Assembly (NCBI GenBank): GCA_015680685.1
Contig: MNCI01009519.1
Span: 358,952 to 379,790, forward strand
Length of the DNA: 20,839 nucleotides
Direction: 5' to 3'
Source: Gnetum montanum
Lineage: Eukaryota > Streptophyta > Gnetopsida > Gnetales > Gnetaceae
Positions 8,710 through 18,399 of this stretch are shown here, in pieces. The notes under the pieces were generated by a model. That model was not told the DNA's origin. It ran no database searches and was given only the letters and a program-made list of their open reading frames with translations. The first letter of the stretch is position 1. Every line of letters starts with the position of its first letter. A program made the translations under genes and the position numbers.

Positions 8710-9417
8710 CATGAGTACAACATGAGTACTAATCACGCCTAGTCAAAATCATGTCAAACACATGCTGAGGACATGCCAAGAAAAAATCAACTCATGTTAG
8801 GAGCTTTTGTGAGACAAAAATGCCTCAAACAACCACAAAACCACTTAAATCAACATCCTATAGCAGTCAATTCAGGGATCGAGAAGTTTCAAGCGAGTTG
8901 GAGTCAATCTCTCTTGTTGTACATTATCATTTTCATTGTAAATTTTCATCATTTATGAGCTAGTCAAGCTCTTATGCTCCAAATTGTATTTGCTTCCATG
9001 GGCATAAGCTAGCGCTTGACCTACCATCCACAAGCGCAGCTACGCTTTGACTGGTGCACATTTTTTCTATGCAATACAATAAAATTTATTTTTTTCTTCC
9101 ATTATATTTTTTACTCTATTTATTCTATTTTAAATTCAGTTTACACCTTATTTACAATACAGTTTTGTATACGCTCTATTTGCATTTTGCATGTCACTTT
9201 TTACATTTCGTACATCAGTTACGATAACCCCAGCGTAAGCTATAGCTTATGTTCGGGGAAGTCCTTAGTTGATTTGTGTGCAGATCATCCAAGGCACTCT
9301 GCCTTCGTTTTTCTTTTCAACTTGCCCTCACACGAAGGTAGGGTCAACTGTACATATTCGATGATCTTTTGATGTTTATTTTTTTCCCTTCCAACCTTAC
9401 ACCAATGATTTCAGTCA
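8149..9417 (+). mobile_element. Tat LTR, + copy (3' LTR, promoter deleted)
   Basis: Homologous along almost its whole length to the minus-strand copy at 20263-18754. The proposed start is TGTGAGCAAC (8149). The end is CAGTCA at 9417; similarity to the other copy stops three bases later. It contains three internal repeats of about 190 bp (8149-8709), CAAATGATGAAAATTTAC-type sequence on the opposite strand near 8950, and AATAAA at 9078-9083. Compared with the minus copy it lacks about 320 bp at position 9012, including the TATA box. A 118-codon frame at 9016-9372 is noncoding LTR sequence; the other copy has a similar but also non-retroviral frame. Confidence 0.8.
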
Positions 9418-9419
9418 GT

Positions 9420-11597
9420 ACACCAATGGTGAGGCCAAGTAAGGTGACTGCTTTCTCTACCCAAGCATGTACCTCTCTAAGTGGGAAGTTCCCCGTTAAC
9501 CTTTCACAACTACTATACTTAGAAATTGAGCAGTGTTTTAAAGAAAACAAATGTGGAAGGAAGACCTTTCATTTTCCATGCCTCATCAGAAAACTTTGCA
9601 AGAGGATCAACATTGTTCACTACTCTAATAACATACTCAAGCATACTCCTTTGGCCTCATGGTCTAAGATTATGAAAGAGAAGACACCAATGATGACATA
9701 ATTAGAGGAGTTGCCACCACCACCACCCACGTAGGAGATAACACCAGAGGCCCATGCAACCATTGAGTGTCTACACAAAATCCAAGAATAGCTCTTGAAT
9801 GAACAAGAGCAGCAAGTAGGAATGAGTGGGATAGATCCATCTATGTACTAGCCAACAATGAGTCACTTTAATGACATGGCCTGAATAGTTAGCCAGATGA
9901 AGAGAGGTGATTCCATTTTCTCTACCCAAAGAACACAACTACCTTCGAGGTTAAACCCCAATGCTTAAGAGGTGATGGTATCACTAGCAACACATAATCT
10001 ATTTCCAGACATCTTTGGGAATGCCACCACTTTCTCGGTGTAGTTGGAGGAAGGTCAAGAGGCAACTATCTTGGTGATGCAACACCAAGGGTAGGTGACA
10101 ATGGCAAAAGTAGTGGTTGACCATGTCGTAGAAGCATTGAATGCATCCACAGCATCTATACCAGACAAATCTACACTTCAAGACATGTAGATATCTATAG
10201 GCATGGTTAGTGAAAAATTAAACACAGCTCAGCATGAAAATTTCTTAGAACGACTGGTAGAAACTAGGCAACCAACTCCAAACATTTTTGATCTTCTAGA
10301 GAACATCACCACAACCTAGTTAGAGCTACTAAATGCAAAGGGTAGATGCCTTATTTTGGAGGGGCAACTAGAAATGGCCCAAAAGCAAAATTAACATTTG
10401 GCCACAGAGGTTGTCAAAATTCATGCCCAACTTGTAGAACAAGCAATCCTTAGTCTAGTAATGACAAGGGATGAAGTTATCAAACAACTTCAAGAATGAT
10501 TTTAAAAGGCTAAGAAGGAGGTAGTGATGGCCATCTTTAAATAGTCTGTAGTAGAAGCTAAAATGTACTTAATCCAAAAGGGCTTGAATCAGATGTGCCA
10601 AGAGAATGAAGCATTGATTGCACAAAATCATCACCTGCAAAATGTTGATGCTCAAAAAGATCAAATGCAAGAATTCATTCATCAATAGCAGGAGCAGCTT
10701 GCCAAGGTAAACACTTAATTGAGGAAACTAACTATAGAAAACTACAATCTATCAATGATGGAGTTATGCACTTTGCACCAAAAATTGACCATCGAGATTA
10801 TCGCCTAGAAGAATAAAGCCCTTAAATTTGAGAAAGTGAAGTATCACTATAGGGACCAAGTTGGCCTACAGAAGGATGTGAATGAAAAACAAATTCAAAT
10901 GGTGAACGAAAAACTAAATAAATCCCTCCAAAAACTCCAACAAGGAAAAGGGATGTGGCAACCCATTGTTAATGGGATTGACACCTACAACAAAGCGGAG
11001 ATCTACTTAAAGGAGTTACAAATTGAGGAAATGATAGAGTACATGGAGTTGGCCAATCTCTGTTATGAAAACCTAGAAATGTTGACAGCTAAACAGCCAT
11101 GGTCAAAATTGGAGAAACAAGTGGCTAGCTTGTATCTGCTATACGAGGTTAATTTCAAGCACCATAAGGACACCAAGCAAAAGATTGAGACTGCTAACGC
11201 TGAACTCGAAGTTCTCAAAGCTTGATTCAAAGACCAATGATCAATCACTAAAAACCTAGCTAGATGGATGAATGACTACCAGGAGCTAAAAGACACAGTC
11301 AAGGTGTTTAACATCAAACACAAATAATTTGCTACCTAGTTCGTCAATGCAAAGGAGTTATTTCTAGCAATCCTGTGTCCTTGGGATGTCTCCATTCCAA
11401 CCCACATTGGGAAAGCTGCGTGGACAGTGCATGATCCCAAAAGTGAGGAGAAAATAAAAGCATTTTTGGATGCTTTTCACCTCTCACCTAAAGTTGCAGT
11501 AGCAGTAGCATAGCCACAGCCACCTCAACTGCCCATGCGTGAAGTCAGTGAAGGTTGATTGAAGCCTTAGGAACCACCACCACCTAGGACCATGTGA
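9420..11597 (+). pseudogene. Gag-like protein of a plant LTR element, 3' part, many stops
   Basis: One reading frame can be followed for about 725 codons without a visible frameshift, broken by about 24 stops. Residues 1-95 align with the gag-like protein at 13500-13725 (shared pattern GKF..N...LL.L.I...F.E, then a run with F-P-F/C...K-R-L/I). I read this as the plant-specific 'putative plant transposon protein' type (PF20167-like; not confirmed). A long charged, Gln/Lys/Glu-rich section follows (about 10200-11330) with heptad-like spacing, probably a coiled coil. The end has DAFHLSPKVAVAVA and Pro-rich stretches. The 5' part is missing because the Tat LTR abuts at 9417. The longest clean stretch is 10836-11225. 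The product would be a particle-forming or nucleic-acid-packaging protein; the role is inferred from position in the element. Confidence 0.6.
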
Positions 11598-11835
11598 TCT
11601 TCTCCATTAACTTCACACCATCAAGGAACATGCTATCCAATTTTGAAGATTTGATATATGGTGTTTAATTTTGTGTCCTGAAAACCTTCATTTTTTGTAA
11701 TGATTTTATCCATACACTCCATTTTTTGTCAAGTCAATCAATTTTTTTTGTTTGAAGAAAATAAGTTAATAATCCCATATCTTTTGAATTTTATAAAAGA
11801 ACTCGAGGATGAGTTTTTATTTAGTTATGGCGGTA
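11598..11835 (+). other. 3' untranslated end of a family A element with PPT-like site
   Basis: A T-rich stretch leads to AACTCGAGGATGAGTTTTTA and then TTATGGCGGTA directly before the LTR start TGATCAG at 11836. The same arrangement, in minus orientation, precedes the LTR at 5673. The TTATGGCGGTA segment is taken as a weak polypurine tract. A short frame ending LEDEFLFSYGGM crosses it. It resembles the last residues of some gypsy polyproteins, but this is weak evidence. Confidence 0.5.
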
Positions 11836-12779
11836 TGATCAGTTCCATTCTGTTAATTAAGTTGATGAGACTTCATCAATGTGGCCTCATCATTTGGGCC
11901 TCGTTGACAAGGCCTAGTTGATGCATCATCTCATGCGTTGACATGGCCCCATCAATGTAGTATCTATAGTCGACTATAAATACGTGTGTGTAGCTGCTGC
12001 ATTTATGAGAAGTAGAGATTGTAGTTGCAATGAAGCTCTTGAATTTTTTTCATTTGAAAGTTGGAATTTTTCCTCCAAGTGCCTACACTAGGAGTCATTG
12101 AATGTATGGATCTTTATTCGAGCATTGTTGTACTTGAGCACGACAATGTGTCCAGCAATAAAGATGAGCTTTCTGATAAACCTTGTAGCACTTTGGATGA
12201 ATTACCTATTTCATTTATGCATTTAATGTTTTTTGCTATTTATTAAATGTTTTTAATTATTTATTAAATATTTTTCAATTATTATGTTAATCAAGCAATT
12301 AAGCTAGATAGAGTACACACATAAGTATGACCACTTTGAGTGTAACACATATTCACTTAGTAATCCCAATAGTGTTATTACTTGGTATGCCCATTAGCAT
12401 AGTGCTTGGTTGCCTAGTAGTGGATATGTGGGTTCAGGATGTGTACAAGAAGTGGGAATGGATACTTATGTTAGGATTAGTGAAATGATTAGTTAATTAG
12501 TTAATTTGGATTAGTTAATCAAATCCCTTTTTATCTACAATTCAAGCATCCCAACTATAAAGCATAAAAATGATAAAAATAGAATGCCTCAGTTACACTT
12601 AACCATACCAACGAATGTCACAAGTGTAATTGGAAATACAATGATTGATCTTAAGGCTAGATTCACTTCTTAAAGGGCTAGTCCACTGGAAATGATAAAG
12701 TCTGCAAAATTCAACCAAGTCATGCGTGAACACTTCGTGATTCATATGGTTGGACGTAGGGGTACCTCCCCGCTTATCA
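11836..12779 (+). mobile_element. LTR of family A, copy 2 (complete)
   Basis: 944 bp, TGATCAG...CTTATCA. It carries TATAAATA at 11975-11982, AATAAA at 12157-12162, the GGTTCAGGATGTGTAC block near 12433, and the terminal GGGGTACCTCC block. The start is fixed by the PPT-like sequence to its left and by agreement with the minus-strand copy. The end is fixed by agreement with CTCATCA in the two other copies. It is flanked on the left by the 3' end of one gag-like element and on the right by the leader and 5' end of another. The region just upstream of the TATA box has its own short repeats around GGCCTCATCAATG. Confidence 0.8.
11975..11982 (+). promoter_or_regulatory. TATA box of LTR copy 2
   Basis: TATAAATA, 139 bases inside the LTR. 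A GCAATAAAGA signal follows at 12155-12164. The gag-like reading frame starts about 860 bases downstream of the TATA box. Confidence 0.65.
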
Positions 12780-12832
12780 GGAACTTATTTAAAATTCTTG
12801 GGTAATCATAGACAAATTATTTATGATTGCAG

Positions 12833-13919
12833 ATGGCTCCTAAAAGACCTATAGCTAAAAGATCCTCACAACAAAGCGGTAAGAGACCTAGAGGAAGAGA
12901 ACAAGCTAGAGAGAAAACTCTACAAGATGAGCAAGAATCCTAATTCTATAGTATTCATCAACCTACACTTATGATAGGGAAATCTACATAGGCTAAAAGC
13001 TAATGCACCACCTATTCAAGAGAAAGGACAACACTTCACATTGTTAGATGAATGCTTCCAAGCTATTCAACAAAATTCTATCATATCCACAATTATTATG
13101 GAATTAAAATTTGGGCCATTCATGAAGTTCACCCTTGCTAATGTTCAAGAGTAACTCTAAGCCTCTCCTCTTTAGCCTACACTTTCATGTAACATGGTGA
13201 ATAGTATTTTAAAAAAAGTATATTAATTTTGGAAGAATAAAAAAGATGATGCTATAGTCAAGATTGAATGAAACATAATGCCATATTCATTCGAGACAAT
13301 AGCTAAGGTACTTAATCTTTCCATTGTCAAAGCCAACATAGCTTAAATCTCTACTAGGTCTAACACAAAGACAAGGAAGTTATGGGTGCAAAGGACCTAT
13401 GGGATAAGTAAGCAAGAATATAGTGGATTGTCCACTATAGAGAAGATCTATTTTAAGATTGGAACCTACCATATCTTTCCAACAAAAGTATTGAACAAAA
13501 TTTTCACCTATGCTACTAGATGAAGCACCATCCTCATGGGGAAATTCTAGGCTAATATGACTCATTTGTTATTTTTGAAAATCCAAAGAAGATTTGAGGA
13601 GAAGAAGGAATGGAAACTCACCTTGCCATTTCCTTTTGTTATCAAAAGACTATGCCAACAAGTAGGACTTTTGAATTACATAAATGATATTCTTTGTAAA
13701 GCCAAAAATGCTTCATATGTAGAAATTTCAAAACTAGTGCCATCAAAGAAGGATCAAGTGGAAAAACTATTAGGCACTGAAGGAGAAACTGAGTCTACAC
13801 TAGTGGAAAATATTCTAGACATAGGAATAGAGCAAGAAGGATCAAGTGGATCAACACTAGGTAGTGACAAACTAGGATCAATGCTCCATTGGCACGATAA
13901 GACTACTAATCCTATATGA
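12833..13919 (+). pseudogene. Gag-like protein of a family A element, 5' part
   Basis: The start ATG at 12833 lies 53 bases after the LTR end. It opens with MAPKRPIAKRSSQQSGKRPR, a strongly basic N-terminus common in plant gag-like proteins. One frameshift is needed between about 12945 and 12995. After that a frame runs to 13919 with about eight stops (TAA, TAG or TGA where Gln, Trp or Arg is plausible). Readable blocks are FTLLDECFQAI, FETIAKVLNLSIVKANIA, FKIGTYHIFPTKVLNKIFTYATR and LPFPFVIKRLCQQVGLLNYI. The last two match the proposed PF20167-like domain and the protein at 9420 onward. The longest clean part is 13557-13919, ending in an acidic, Ser/Gly-rich tail without the long coiled coil of the other copy. 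Confidence 0.6.
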
Positions 13920-14344
13920 TCCATTTATAAAAAATAGCTAAAATGATAAGATGGGAAAGTAGAGAGATTTTAATCATGTATAGAGTGAGAGATAATCGTC
14001 ATAATATTACCATGAATGAATGAGGATAGATATAATGATATGGATTTAATTGTGGCATAATGTGTTGGCATTCTATTACCATGTTGACATTTAGTATTAT
14101 ATATATATATATATATGTTATTTTTCTTTTTCTGTTGTTTTTCTTATTTTCTTAGGTATATTGTGAACATATGCGTGTAGCTGAATGTAAAATGAGATTC
14201 CAAAATGTAGAACAAAATGTAAGGCAAATATTTGTAAAAAGAAATGTAACGAGAATGCATGAATTGAAATTGCAAATTATAACGTGTAAATGAAAATTTG
14301 ACATAATGTAACAAAAGTTTGTAAACTTGTGACTTACTAAGCTC
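13920..14344. other. AT-rich boundary region with (TA)n tract
   Basis: A (TA)n microsatellite lies at 14099-14116. The rest has no recognisable gene. The right half contains TGTAAAATG- and GAAATGTAAC-like words on the + strand that recall the U5-like part of the Tat LTR, but they are too weak to call an LTR. The junction between the family A element and the minus-strand Tat element must lie here. Confidence 0.4.
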
Positions 14345-14612
14345 TAATTTAAGGCCATTTCGGGCCATGCACATCAGTTTAGAGTCATGGTGGACCATTG
14401 CATCTATGTTAAAACAAAGGAAGAGGGATTATTAGTTTTAGGCCATAGTGGGCCAAAAGTCATAACAGTTTTAGGAAATGTAAAAGGAATCGGCCATTTT
14501 TGACTGTGGCTAGTTTAATGTCATTGCAGATGTTCGTTGGCAGTTTAACGTCGTACTGGACGGTTGGTAGTTTAACGTCATTATGGATGCTTGGTAGTTT
14601 AACATCATTTTC
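14345..14612 (-). repeat. 27-bp minisatellite downstream of the Tat gag-protease gene
   Basis: On the minus strand, clear units of 27-30 bp at about 14512-14612 read GACGTTAAACTACCAACCGT with variations. More degenerate units (GGACCATGACTCTAAACTG type) continue to about 14345. They start about 40 bases after the stop of the gag-protease frame. They match the array at 6340-6740, which follows the integrase end in the other Tat copy. Confidence 0.75.
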
Positions 14613-14651
14613 AAATGGTTGTCCTAGTTATTGAGTTGTTTTTTTTATTTT

Positions 14652-15629
14652 TCATAGTTTGACATGAGGGGTAGGACATGTAGGTACGATCTTATACTCA
14701 CCTTCCCCTTCACTGGTGATGTCAAAGGGTAATTTCAACCAAGAGACGTTAGTGGGAATGGGTCCTATGTCTGTGTTGTCTAGTGCTTCCTCAGTTTTAG
14801 TAGGATCATGAGTTGATAGTTGGTTCATATCTTGAAGTATGCTCATGGTTCCTTGTTTAGGCTTAGAGAATTCAACCTCTAACCCCTGATCCATTCTAGA
14901 GTGTGAGGAAGTGAGTGATGTTGTCGTATTCCCATGTATGATGATTTCACCGCCCTCGTAAGGTAGGTGGATCTCTTGATGGATTGGTGAGGATACAGCT
15001 CTAAGTTGAGCTAGCCAAGGATGTCCTAGAATTAGATTGAAACCCAACATTTCATCAACCACTACGAATTCAGCTAATGTGGGGAACTGATCCCTTGCTA
15101 TGAAGTCCAAGGTAACCATGCCTTTCACCACGACATGGGAACCACTGAAGGATTTTAAGAAAGAAGTTGTTGTGGGCTGTACTTGCTGTGTAAACCCCAG
15201 CTTTTCGATGACAAGGAAGGGTATTACGTTTGTTGCTACACTGTCATCAACATGCATCCTACGTATCTTGAAATGGTTGACTTGTATTGTTATGAACATA
15301 GGGGCTGTAGTAACCTCTCCCTTTTTTTCATCTTGCTTAATGTCATTAGCATGAAACTCTAGGGATGTGGTCTTTGATTCTTGAGGTTTTGAGGACAGTA
15401 CTGCATAAATGGATGGCTCATCTATAGGAAGGTCCTTACTAACAGGAATCAAAGTCAACATACGCATGAGAGCTTCCTGATGTACAATTGAAGTCATTAC
15501 TAGATCATATAGGCTTAAGGAAGTATTCTTTTGTTTCAAAGCTTGCATGACTTGGGTCAATGCACTTTCTAGATCCTTATCATTTGGGGCACTCTTCTGT
15601 GTGGAGACTTGGTCCATTTGACCTAGCAT
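14652..15629 (-). CDS. Protease-domain block of the Tat polyprotein (uninterrupted 325 codons)
   Basis: The last and longest clean part of the polyprotein frame; its Met at 15629 is internal, not a natural start. Residues 112-146 form the first retropepsin strands and active-site loop, ITIQVNHFKIRRMHVDDSVA. The catalytic Asp is D129 and the expected Asp-Ser/Thr-Gly-Ala reads Asp-Ser-Val-Ala. Residues 188-206 hold FVVVDEMLGFNLILGHPWL, the conserved hydrophobic-Gly motif of pepsin-like retroviral proteases. A GGEIIIHGN stretch follows, as in Tat elements. The remaining 90 residues are a tail that in autonomous copies leads to RT. Without the loop Gly it is unlikely to be active. Listed separately because it is the largest open block in the window. 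Confidence 0.7.
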   Translation of the reverse strand: MLGQMDQVSTQKSAPNDKDLESALTQVMQALKQKNTSLSLYDLVMTSIVHQEALMRMLTLIPVSKDLPIDEPSIYAVLSSKPQESKTTSLEFHANDIKQDEKKGEVTTAPMFITIQVNHFKIRRMHVDDSVATNVIPFLVIEKLGFTQQVQPTTTSFLKSFSGSHVVVKGMVTLDFIARDQFPTLAEFVVVDEMLGFNLILGHPWLAQLRAVSSPIHQEIHLPYEGGEIIIHGNTTTSLTSSHSRMDQGLEVEFSKPKQGTMSILQDMNQLSTHDPTKTEEALDNTDIGPIPTNVSWLKLPFDITSEGEGEYKIVPTCPTPHVKL

Positions 15630-18398
15630 TCATATCTCTCATGGAGGGATTTTTGCATTGGTAACTGGGGATGTTGAGTTTGGGACCTTGTGAGTGCCGG
15701 TATTCTCATCTTGATGACTTGTGCTAGGCTCACCGGCAGATGGAACCATAGGAAAAGCATTTAGCGGTGTGAGCTTTGGTGGTCCTAATTTGTGCTCATG
15801 CTATTCCTTTTCTAGGTGCTCTCTTGTGAGCCTGTCAGCAAGGCGCTCTCGCAGGGGTCACGAGGGAATAGTAGGGGGTTGCACGTCAGGGTGTTTTGGT
15901 ACTCGGATCACAAAGGGAGTGGACCAGGTTTCTAATGGTGTGGTTGTTGCTCCGATGGAAGGAGGTACATGAATTAAGAATGGTTTTTGTGGTGCGGGGA
16001 ATGTGCGTATGACGAAAGGAGTTTGAGGAGATGTTGAGGTAGGTGTATTTTCCTCAGACCTATGAATCACAAAAGGCTTTCGCAGGACATCCTGTCCATT
16101 CTCCACATGGATAGTGTTAATCACACATGGTGCATCATTATTATTGATAGGGTACTTGTAGACTCCCATGGGTTGGTTTTGAGGCCTTACTAGGTTTGCC
16201 TCATCAAATACTATTTCACCCCTATCAATCATGCACTATATATCTTGTTTTAAGGTGAAGCAATAGTCAATTCCATGCCCACACCATTGGTGATATTTGC
16301 AAAACCTGTCCAACCTAAAGCCTCTCGGAATGGGGGGCTCATTAGTTGTTGCTAAAGCTGGGTTGTTAGCCAGCTCATAGAATCGATCATGTTTTTGAGA
16401 TGCCACAGGAGACATTTGTTTATTTCTGATTAACCTGGCCTTTAGAAGTTGATCTAACAATTGTGAAGGCTTCATAGGAAAGGGTGTATATTGGGCGGGA
16501 TCCTTTCGTTTGAATGTACGAGTGTGACCCATGTTGGTGTTTTTATTTGAGGAAGACTCGGGTGTAGGCATAGGTGTGGTTCTTTCATGGTCGGTTGGAG
16601 CAGTGGGTTGTTTTTCCCTCTATCCTAGATTGTCAGGTTGGGCTGTCTATGCTATCGCTGCTACCATCATTTTGGATTTATCCTTATCTTTCCTCATATG
16701 TTGGCTCCTAAAGGTTGAGTAAGTTGGATCGTTACTCATTTGTGTTGCCTCTTCTATGTTCTTAATTTGCACGAATGCTTGGCTTAAAGTACGGGCACTG
16801 AAATAATAGAGTTTCAATTTAATAAAGTCGTTCATGATAGCCTTAAGGATAGTAAGCAGGTATGTTTCAGGAATGGGCTCGTGAAGTTCATTCAGGACTG
16901 CACTCCACCTTTGGATGAATTTTTTCACTTGCTCTAATGGTGCTTTTTAAATATGAATCAAGCTATCTAGTGTGGCTTCAACCTTTAAATTATATTTAAA
17001 ATGGGTAATGAACTGATGTAACAAATCCTCTAGGGAGGATATGGAGTTACGGGGTAAAGCTCGGTACTAGTCTAAGGCCTTTCCTATCAAGGACATAGCA
17101 AATACACGCAAAATTACATGGGGCCAGGCCTGAAGAAATAGACATTCTAGTCGAAATGTTACTAGGTGGGCATTTGGATCTCCCTCTCCATTGTACTTGG
17201 TTAGTTGAGGTAATGAGATTTCCTTTGGCAAGGTTAATGGTGGAATTGAGGGTTGGATTGGGTCATCTTGGTAGAAGTCCAGCACCTTGACTTCCTCAGT
17301 GTTTGCAGTTTTAAGGCACTTTAACTCACTTAACAAGTGCATCATTTTCTTCGTGTCTTCTCTCTCTTGGGTGGTAGGTAGACTAACAGGTTGAGTGGAT
17401 TGTGATTGATAGTAATTCGATTATTGCATTGTTTGTGGAAAGGGAGACTGTTTAGTTGTCTGTTGTTGTGGTGAAGAAGAATTCAGGGATGGGATTGCAG
17501 GGTGTGGTACATTGTAATGAGTTGGTTGGTATTGCTGAACAGCTAGTGAAACCCACTACCTAGCCACAGGTTTTGAGGTGACACCTTGAACATGTTGGGC
17601 TGACGTAATCAATGGTGCTCCATGGGTTTGCACTTGTGGTATGTAATGGGTGGACATGGAAGCTAGTATAACTGACGGCATCCCAATTACCTGAGGTCAT
17701 AAGATTGACCCTACATTAGTTTGAGGAGGGGGTTGTCGAGACTACACTTGTGGAGGTATGATGGAAGTGGACGTATTAAATTGAATGTTGGGCATGGAGA
17801 AGGTGGGAATGGAAGCGGGTACTTCTTGTCAAGAAGCTGGTGCTTGAGTGTTTGTGGATGAGGGAGGAAGCACAATTTCTTCTATGAAAGGTTGGAATAA
17901 TGAGTTTGTATGGGCGTGAGGATTGACGGTATGGTATGAATCCCCATGCTCAGATTCAGCTGCAAATTCATCTTCCTCATCTCCACTTTGAGGCTCTATC
18001 GGAGGTGGCTGTAAGGCTTGACTCCTGGCCATGAGAAGTTGAGATATGAGTCGATGATGGTGTTCGGAAAGGGGGATTATATCAAATGCTAAGGGAGTGA
18101 ACTCATGACCTTCTTTGTAAATGAACTCATAGTTTCACTTCACTTCTCTTTCTACATAATTGATAGGCAGGTTGGCTTGAATCTTCACATAGATGAAGTT
18201 ATATTGTTTTGGTGTGAGGATTGCGTAAGTAGGGTCTTTGCCCTGTAGCCTAAGTGACTAGCAAGTCGGGCCTTCAGGGTTTATCTATTCAATAATGGTT
18301 ATGGGTTCTGTAGTAGTCACAGGGTTTGAGGTTTCAGCCCCAAAATTAGAGATCAGCAGTGTCACTATGTTGATCAGGGAAGATTCCATAGTGAGCAT
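14652..18398 (-). pseudogene. Tat gag-protease polyprotein, 17 in-frame stops, no frameshift seen
   Basis: The frame starts at ATG 18398 (MLTMESS) just after the leader repeats and stays in one frame for about 1,249 codons. The N-terminal part (about 18310-18060) has PTYAILTPKQYNFIYVKIQ. A Pro/Gln/Ser-rich linker follows (18030-17350), then the retrotransposon gag core: LPQLTKYNGEGDPNAHL (near 17205), IGKALD*YRALP, KKFIQRWSAVLNEL, DDUF-like helices to 16650. The zinc-knuckle-like motif CKYHQWCGHGIDYC (about 16298) has CX2HX4HX4C spacing, typical of Tat gag. A linker with repeated KPFVIH/TPFVIR words follows (about 16100-15900). The protease lies at 15290-14950: VDDSVATNVI (DSG expected) and LILGHPWL. 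The 325-codon stretch 15629-14652 is intact. The stops are 9 TAG, 6 TGA and 2 TAA. Confidence 0.85.
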
Positions 18399-18399
18399 G

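Larger units (their letters stand above)
6188..9417 (+). mobile_element. 3' part of a Tat-lineage Ty3/gypsy element
   Basis: In + strand order: the integrase C-terminal end (6188-6334), a minisatellite (6340-6740), a spacer, an antisense ORF (8010-7477), a 28-bp tandem array (8010-8148) and an LTR (8149-9417). This order (pol end, noncoding repeats, optional antisense ORF, 3' LTR) is known for plant Tat/Ogre-type elements. The same LTR and minisatellite families recur in the minus-strand Tat element at 14345-20263. Gag, protease, RT and most of integrase are missing to the left, where the minus-strand family A element begins. On the right the LTR abuts the gag-like pseudogene in mid-frame, so the element probably inserted there. 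Confidence 0.7.

Noticed and set aside
8773-8958. 61-codon frame also seen at 19788-19534 on the minus strand
   Set aside because: It is upstream LTR sequence shared by both Tat copies. It does not connect to a longer conserved frame; chance opening in a repeated region is more likely.
9016-9372. 118-codon frame in the + Tat LTR, partly matched by a minus frame at 18982-18740
   Set aside because: Both lie in the LTR U5-like part. The resemblance comes from LTR homology; the frames start and end differently and have AT-rich composition without a known domain.
11700-11921. 73-codon frame ending across the LTR start
   Set aside because: It runs over the PPT-like site and into the LTR. The final LEDEF...GGM stretch recalls a polyprotein end, but nothing upstream supports a pol gene.
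14156-14344. Possible 3' LTR of the minus-strand Tat element
   Set aside because: Only short AT-rich words agree with the U5-like part of the LTR. There is no subrepeat, TATA box or CAGTCA end.
15100-16722. + strand frames at 15100-15354, 15721-15972 and 16531-16722
   Set aside because: They are opposite-strand shadows of the Tat gag-protease gene, whose minus-strand product has recognisable motifs.
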